Origin: JACJVV01 sp964581515
Lineage (GTDB): Archaea > Nanobdellota > Nanobdellia > Woesearchaeales > JACJVV01
DNA length: 64,000 bases
Direction: 5' to 3'
Assembly (NCBI GenBank): GCA_964581515.1
Contig: CAZOOV010000001.1
Coordinates: 186,001-250,000, forward strand
Shown here: piece after piece, positions 59,896-64,000 of the stretch
How the letters are laid out: the number at the start of each line of letters is the position of its first letter
Position numbering within the stretch: the first letter of the stretch is position 1
Made by a program: the position numbers and the translations under genes
Notes under the pieces: generated by a model
The model's input: the letters and a program-made list of their open reading frames with translations, nothing else
What the model was told of the DNA's origin: nothing
The model's database searches: none

Positions 59896-61787
59896 AACCT
59901 AAAAATAGATTAAATAAGATAATGTCTACCATAGTAATTTATGTAATTATAATGCTGATGAGTCAATTAGTTATGGCACCTGGTGGTGAGATGAGTGAAG
60001 CTACAGTACAAAAATTAAGAGAGACACAACAAATCAATATAATTGGTACAACAGGACTTAGCTATGATGATAATACACAAAAAGCCACCCATACAAGTGG
60101 GGATAATATAGAATTAAGCGGTAATAACCTAAATGTGAAATCTGATTCTAATGGAATTACTCTAATAGTGAATAATAATTTTAATTGGAACAACAGACCT
60201 GCTGGAAAATATTCTATCCAAGTAATAAATGGTGCATCTATACAGATGAATGGACAAAAGATAGAGAGTGCTGATGAGAATGGTGCAACATTTGAATATG
60301 ACAGCAGTACAAATACAATTTCTACTGACAAAGGAGATGCTTTCATGTATAATGGAGTTGAGGTAGTAATATTATCCGAAGGAATAACAATCAGTAATGA
60401 TGGAATTTTATTATCAGGCACACAGAAGATAAGATACAATTCAGTGACGGTAGGGTCTCAAGGATCACAAGTCTATGTAGGAAATGTGCCAGATACGCAA
60501 GGACAAGGAAATTATGTATATTATAATGGGGAGAGTACAGTATTACATGGAGAAGGATTTTATGTGATGGAAGGAAATAAGGCATATATACCTACAAATA
60601 CTGCGGGAGATAATAGCGAAACAATCATACATGACCAATATTTCAATGATGATGTTACTGTAGGACTTAATACTCAAGGAGATGAGGCTATGAGGCTGCA
60701 AGCATTCTTAAGAATACAAGGTTATGATGATGTTGGAACTATTGATTCATGGGCAGGAAGCAGTTCTATGGCAGCATTGAAAAACTTTCAGAGAGATCAA
60801 GGATTAAGCCAGACAGGTACACTTGACGCGGCAACAAGAGATAGAATTAATCAGCTTGCTGGATCATATGTAGAAACTGAAAACAGCGTAATAATGGAAT
60901 ATGATTCAAATAGAGAACAATTTATCACCTCAATGAGAATACAAGATGGAGAATTTTATCCCCAAGCAAATACTATGTCAAATATAATCATTGAAACTAG
61001 TGAAGGTATGGCTGCGTATACTGATGATACATACTATGAATTCAGCAAATATCAAAGAAAAGGAAGAACTTACATGTCGCTTGATAAAAATGTAGGATTT
61101 GAAGATGTCCAGACAGTTACAAGAACCCCTGCAGAGAATAATGCACAGATAGGGAATGTAGATATTAATGATATGACTGATGAGTTTTCAGATAGTAGAT
61201 ATAGAGATGGAAGAAGGAACAGATTAGGACAAGATGTTGATCCATTCTTTATTGTAATACATGCAACAGCAGGAGGACAACCAGGGGCAGATACATGGAG
61301 AAATTCAGATACAGGTACTAGTGCTCACTTCTTGATTGATAGAGATGGAACAATACACCAACTTGTTGATACAGATGATACTGCACATCATGTTGGCGGT
61401 AGAGCAAATGCATATTCGATTGGAATTGAATTCGTAGCTGCTGAGACTGACTCTTCAACACATACAGTAGAAGATTTTACATCAGCACAAGTGACTGCTG
61501 GAACTGCACTAACACAACAATTGATGCAACAAAATAATATTGCTGCTAACAAAGTAGTTCCACATGAATGGGTCTCCTGGCAAGTAGGTGGAACAAGCCA
61601 TGTTGATCCAGGTGCAGAAAATATTGCTCAAATATGGGAAGGAATAGGTGTTGAAGAATTCACAGCCCAAGATGGACAGAGTATCTTAAGTGAATTGCAA
61701 CAAAATGGTGTGACTAACCTAAGACAAGATAGTTCATGGAATAACAGTAGAGAAGCAGCAAATCAAGCATTACAAGGAACAAAATAA
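59892..61787 (+). CDS. Secreted N-acetylmuramoyl-L-alanine amidase-like protein with peptidoglycan-binding domain
   Basis: 631 aa. Signal peptide (residues about 12-27, VIYVIIMLMSQLVMA). Residues 30-240 are beta-rich repeats. A PG_binding_1 helical domain lies at about 262-318 (LQAFLRIQGY ... AALKNFQRDQGLSQTG). An Amidase_2 domain at about 445-585 has FFIVIHATAGG with Zn ligand His457, SAHFLIDRDGTIHQLV, YSIGIEFVA, and TSHVDPG with ligands His570 and Asp572; His558 lies in VPHEW. The family cleaves the MurNAc-L-Ala bond of bacterial murein. Archaea lack murein, so the likely targets are bacterial neighbours, or the enzyme acts on another amide. It is coupled to the pilin-like gene by a 4-base overlap. 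Confidence 0.85.
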   Translation: MKPKNRLNKIMSTIVIYVIIMLMSQLVMAPGGEMSEATVQKLRETQQINIIGTTGLSYDDNTQKATHTSGDNIELSGNNLNVKSDSNGITLIVNNNFNWNNRPAGKYSIQVINGASIQMNGQKIESADENGATFEYDSSTNTISTDKGDAFMYNGVEVVILSEGITISNDGILLSGTQKIRYNSVTVGSQGSQVYVGNVPDTQGQGNYVYYNGESTVLHGEGFYVMEGNKAYIPTNTAGDNSETIIHDQYFNDDVTVGLNTQGDEAMRLQAFLRIQGYDDVGTIDSWAGSSSMAALKNFQRDQGLSQTGTLDAATRDRINQLAGSYVETENSVIMEYDSNREQFITSMRIQDGEFYPQANTMSNIIIETSEGMAAYTDDTYYEFSKYQRKGRTYMSLDKNVGFEDVQTVTRTPAENNAQIGNVDINDMTDEFSDSRYRDGRRNRLGQDVDPFFIVIHATAGGQPGADTWRNSDTGTSAHFLIDRDGTIHQLVDTDDTAHHVGGRANAYSIGIEFVAAETDSSTHTVEDFTSAQVTAGTALTQQLMQQNNIAANKVVPHEWVSWQVGGTSHVDPGAENIAQIWEGIGVEEFTAQDGQSILSELQQNGVTNLRQDSSWNNSREAANQALQGTK

Positions 61788-61854
61788 GAGAATAAATGTT
61801 GTATAATTATTATTCTAAGTCTTATTCTAATTCTTTTTTGATTATCTTAATCAT

Positions 61855-63759
61855 TTAATTATTTTTCAATTCTTTCTTGATCTTCTTAATTATGCTCTGA
61901 GGATCTAGATTTTGATATGGTATTTGTTCTGAAAGTCCGCCCTGACCTAACTTTGTTGTTCCAATATGACTGTATTTGCCTTTGAAATTTCGCTCGAGGA
62001 GCCATGTGCCAAAACGTATACCTAATCCTGTCTTTTGGTTTTGGGTTTCTGTCACTAGAATTAATTTTGCTTTAGCAAGCTTTTTCATCATCTGCTCGTC
62101 TATTACATTTAAAGTTGATTTATTGATTAGACCAATATCTAAGCCTTCTTTTTTCAGACGTTCTACTGCATCTAAAGAGCGATAAAGCATCTCACCATAA
62201 GATACTATATAACCATCTTTTCCTTCCCTTATAACTTCATCTTTTCCAGGAATGAATTTGTATGATTTATTGAAGAAATCTTTCCCTTTCTCATCAAGGA
62301 TGATTGGTGTACCTGAACGTGTAGTGAAAATGAAACGCATGCCGGGATCGTTGAAAATAGTATTGAGTGTTGCTCTCAGTTGATTGACATCTGCAGGAAA
62401 ATATAATCGTGTGCTGTCATTATTCTGTGCTGCATTGTCTGCAAAGAAATTGTTAATGCCGAAATGACATGTATTGTCTGCCATATCATCCACTCCTGCA
62501 TGAGAGAAATGTGCAAGTACATTAGCATCATTGAGCCTTGCCATAGTTATTTCACTTACCACCATCTCGAGGAATGCAGAGAATGTGCCGAAAATGCCTT
62601 GTCTTCCTTTTGTTGAGCCAAAACCTGCAGCAACTGAAATGTTATTCCTCTCCATGATACCCGCACTCCTATAGACTTCAGGATAGCATTCACGTATGTG
62701 ATTAAGACCACAACTGCCTTCAAGATCAGAATCAACAACAAGAACTTTTTCTTTTCTGTCTTTCATTGGTTTAAGAATTTCACAAATTATTTTACCAAAT
62801 TCACTTCTGTTTTTTGATTTTTCTTTAGAACTGCCCAAAAAAGCATAACTGGATTTCTCTTTTTCAGTATTATTTAATATTGATACTGCTTCTATATGGC
62901 CTTTCTCTTTAAGATAACCTATTGCCAAATCAACAGGAATTACATCATGGCCTTTAGGTGTTCCCTCAAGACCCTTTATGCCTACAGCCATCTTCCTTTG
63001 ATTGATTAGAGAATAAGGACCTTCTTTTGAGAGTGCCTGTTTAATTCTTAAGAATAATGAATCTAAATCTTCAGGATCGCCAGAACTAGTATTTATACCA
63101 TGACCATTCATTGTTCTTTCGACGCTAAAACCAGGCATATATTTGCTAGGGTGACCTGCTATGGTAACATCATTATCATCTATCATAAGATTTATGTTGA
63201 GATTCTTTGCTACAGCATAACGTGCTGCTTCTGCATCATTGCCTTCTTGCTGAGAGCCATCAGACCCGAACATTATGAGTTTTTTATCTGGACTCGCTTC
63301 TGCTATACCATTTACATAACTCCACATATGACCTAATCTTCCTGAACTAAAGAAAATTCCTTTCTTTTCATCACGTTCAGGATGACCATATAACCCAGAA
63401 CTGAATTCTCTGTAATGGAATAATACTTCTGGCTTCATGTGATTGTTAAGGACTGCCATAATATATTGAATTGCTACACGGTGACCTGCTTCATCAAAGA
63501 GGACAGGAAAGATATTGTTTTTCTTATTATTCATCAAAGAATCTGTAATTAAAACTTCTGGAACTATATCGTATGCTCCACCTGTATGGCCACCAAGGCC
63601 CTTAACATTTGCAAGTGCTGTAAAGAAAACTATTGAATCACGAACAATCTGAATGTTTTTTTGTAATTGTTGCTTTTGAGAGGACGTCAGCTTATCTTGA
63701 TTAAGATCCAGCTTTATTGGTTTATATTCTTTGAGATTTATTGGAAATTCAGTCTTCAT
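61855..63759 (-). CDS. tkt: Transketolase
   Basis: 634 aa single-chain, thiamine-diphosphate enzyme moving two-carbon units between sugar phosphates. The pyrophosphate end has GLGGHTGGAYD, and the ThDP motif is MFGSDGSQQEGNDAEAARYA to the Asn-containing LNINLMIDDND. Later parts: GFGSTKGRQGIFGTFSAFLE, FSHAGVDDMADN and the pyrimidine domain ENTLNVIDEQ-like stretch. Slightly shorter than bacterial tkt (about 660). Unusually for archaea, which often split tkt in two, it is one chain. It starts 1 base after the ribulose-phosphate epimerase stop. Confidence 0.93.
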   Translation of the reverse strand: MKTEFPINLKEYKPIKLDLNQDKLTSSQKQQLQKNIQIVRDSIVFFTALANVKGLGGHTGGAYDIVPEVLITDSLMNNKKNNIFPVLFDEAGHRVAIQYIMAVLNNHMKPEVLFHYREFSSGLYGHPERDEKKGIFFSSGRLGHMWSYVNGIAEASPDKKLIMFGSDGSQQEGNDAEAARYAVAKNLNINLMIDDNDVTIAGHPSKYMPGFSVERTMNGHGINTSSGDPEDLDSLFLRIKQALSKEGPYSLINQRKMAVGIKGLEGTPKGHDVIPVDLAIGYLKEKGHIEAVSILNNTEKEKSSYAFLGSSKEKSKNRSEFGKIICEILKPMKDRKEKVLVVDSDLEGSCGLNHIRECYPEVYRSAGIMERNNISVAAGFGSTKGRQGIFGTFSAFLEMVVSEITMARLNDANVLAHFSHAGVDDMADNTCHFGINNFFADNAAQNNDSTRLYFPADVNQLRATLNTIFNDPGMRFIFTTRSGTPIILDEKGKDFFNKSYKFIPGKDEVIREGKDGYIVSYGEMLYRSLDAVERLKKEGLDIGLINKSTLNVIDEQMMKKLAKAKLILVTETQNQKTGLGIRFGTWLLERNFKGKYSHIGTTKLGQGGLSEQIPYQNLDPQSIIKKIKKELKNN

Positions 63760-63760
63760 T

Positions 63761-64000
63761 TTAGTTACCTATCATATCCTTTAGTTCATGTAATGCTTTT
63801 TTGGGATCTTCATTATTCTGTATGTAACCACCGACAACAAAAAGATCTGCTCCTGCTTCTGATAGATCATTTATTGTATCTGGATTTACACTTCCATCAA
63901 CTTCAACAACCATATCAGGTGCTTCTTGTTTTATCTGTTTTATTTTCTCTATGCTTTCTGTACTGAACTTTGCACCATAATAACCAATCTTTTCTGCTGT
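63761..64000 (-). CDS. rpe: Ribulose-phosphate 3-epimerase (C-terminal part)
   Basis: Last 79 residues of a gene running off the window. TIM-barrel C-terminal motifs are IGYYGAKFSTESIEKI, VVEVDGSVNPDTINDL with the catalytic Asp, and AGADLFVVGGYIQNNEDPKK with the phosphate-binding Gly-Gly. It interconverts ribulose 5-phosphate and xylulose 5-phosphate, linking gnd to transketolase. The family usually has VDGGV where VDGSV is seen here. It lies 1 base before the transketolase start, so the two are one operon. The N-terminal two thirds are missing. Confidence 0.88.
   Translation of the reverse strand, partial: TAEKIGYYGAKFSTESIEKIKQIKQEAPDMVVEVDGSVNPDTINDLSEAGADLFVVGGYIQNNEDPKKALHELKDMIGN

Noticed and set aside
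59892..61787. Bacterial contamination of the contig
   Set aside because: The amidase overlaps a DPANN-style pilin-like gene by 4 bases and shares base composition and style with the surface operon at 2254-10435.

Overview
The window comes from an AT-rich archaeal chromosome, most likely a DPANN lineage close to Woesearchaeota/Pacearchaeota. The informational genes are archaeal: RFC large subunit, PCNA, a Nop5-type box C/D protein, archaeal RNase J, archaeal-type UMP kinase, Ogg2-type glycosylase and CX4CX2C Elp3. Promoters are archaeal (TATA boxes about 26 bases before many start codons, implying leaderless mRNAs), and both tRNA genes carry introns with bulge-helix-bulge geometry. The lineage is inferred from gene content and style, not from a marker-gene tree.

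Layout. 1-343: an unknown partial gene. 594-2273: elp3. 2254-10435 (minus): a surface-protein operon with a ribbon-helix-helix (RHH) regulator, a pilin-like membrane protein, a 961-aa secreted protein, a 377-aa protein and a 1006-aa paralogue of the 961-aa protein. 10766-18821: housekeeping genes (valS, rfcL, M20 peptidase, pyrH, nop5). 18957-32407: a type IV pilus/archaellum-like secretion region with a second RHH regulator, a TadA/ArlI ATPase, a TadC/ArlJ membrane platform, coiled-coil accessory proteins, three tandem four-helix membrane proteins and a MinD ATPase. It also holds a tRNA-His with two introns. 32871-33244: tRNA-Leu with an intron and a duplicated 3' flank enclosing palindromic tandem repeats. 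33829-39280: two SPFH/prohibitin-like proteins facing two coiled-coil proteins. 39396-43073: Nudix, RNase J, PCNA and a lipoprotein with a transglutaminase-like core.

43175-50770 is the most coherent block. A Fur/PerR-type regulator with its own 7-1-7 operator is followed by rubrerythrin, a ferritin-like protein, ferritin, rubredoxin, superoxide reductase, 8-oxoguanine glycosylase and a flavin NAD(P)H oxidoreductase. Next come 6-phosphogluconolactonase, glucose-6-phosphate dehydrogenase and 6-phosphogluconate dehydrogenase, i.e. the oxidative pentose phosphate pathway, which is uncommon in archaea. Transketolase and ribulose-phosphate 3-epimerase lie at 61855-64000. My inference is that NADPH from this pathway feeds the oxidoreductase, rubredoxin, superoxide reductase and rubrerythrin. 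The glucose-6-phosphate dehydrogenase reading frame is broken exactly where its signature motif should be.

50804-64000: an HxlR regulator diverging from an Fe-S protein, an 834-aa orphan, a radical SAM protein, a membrane-anchored DsbA-like protein, pyrG, and a second pilin-like plus surface-protein pair. The surface partner of that pair is a peptidoglycan amidase, unexpected in an organism that should lack murein.

Non-coding structure worth attention: a dispersed hairpin element at gene 3' ends with one compensatory base change between copies, an 18-bp hairpin that buries the rubredoxin start codon behind a 15-codon leader ORF, and several operator-like inverted repeats beside regulator genes.
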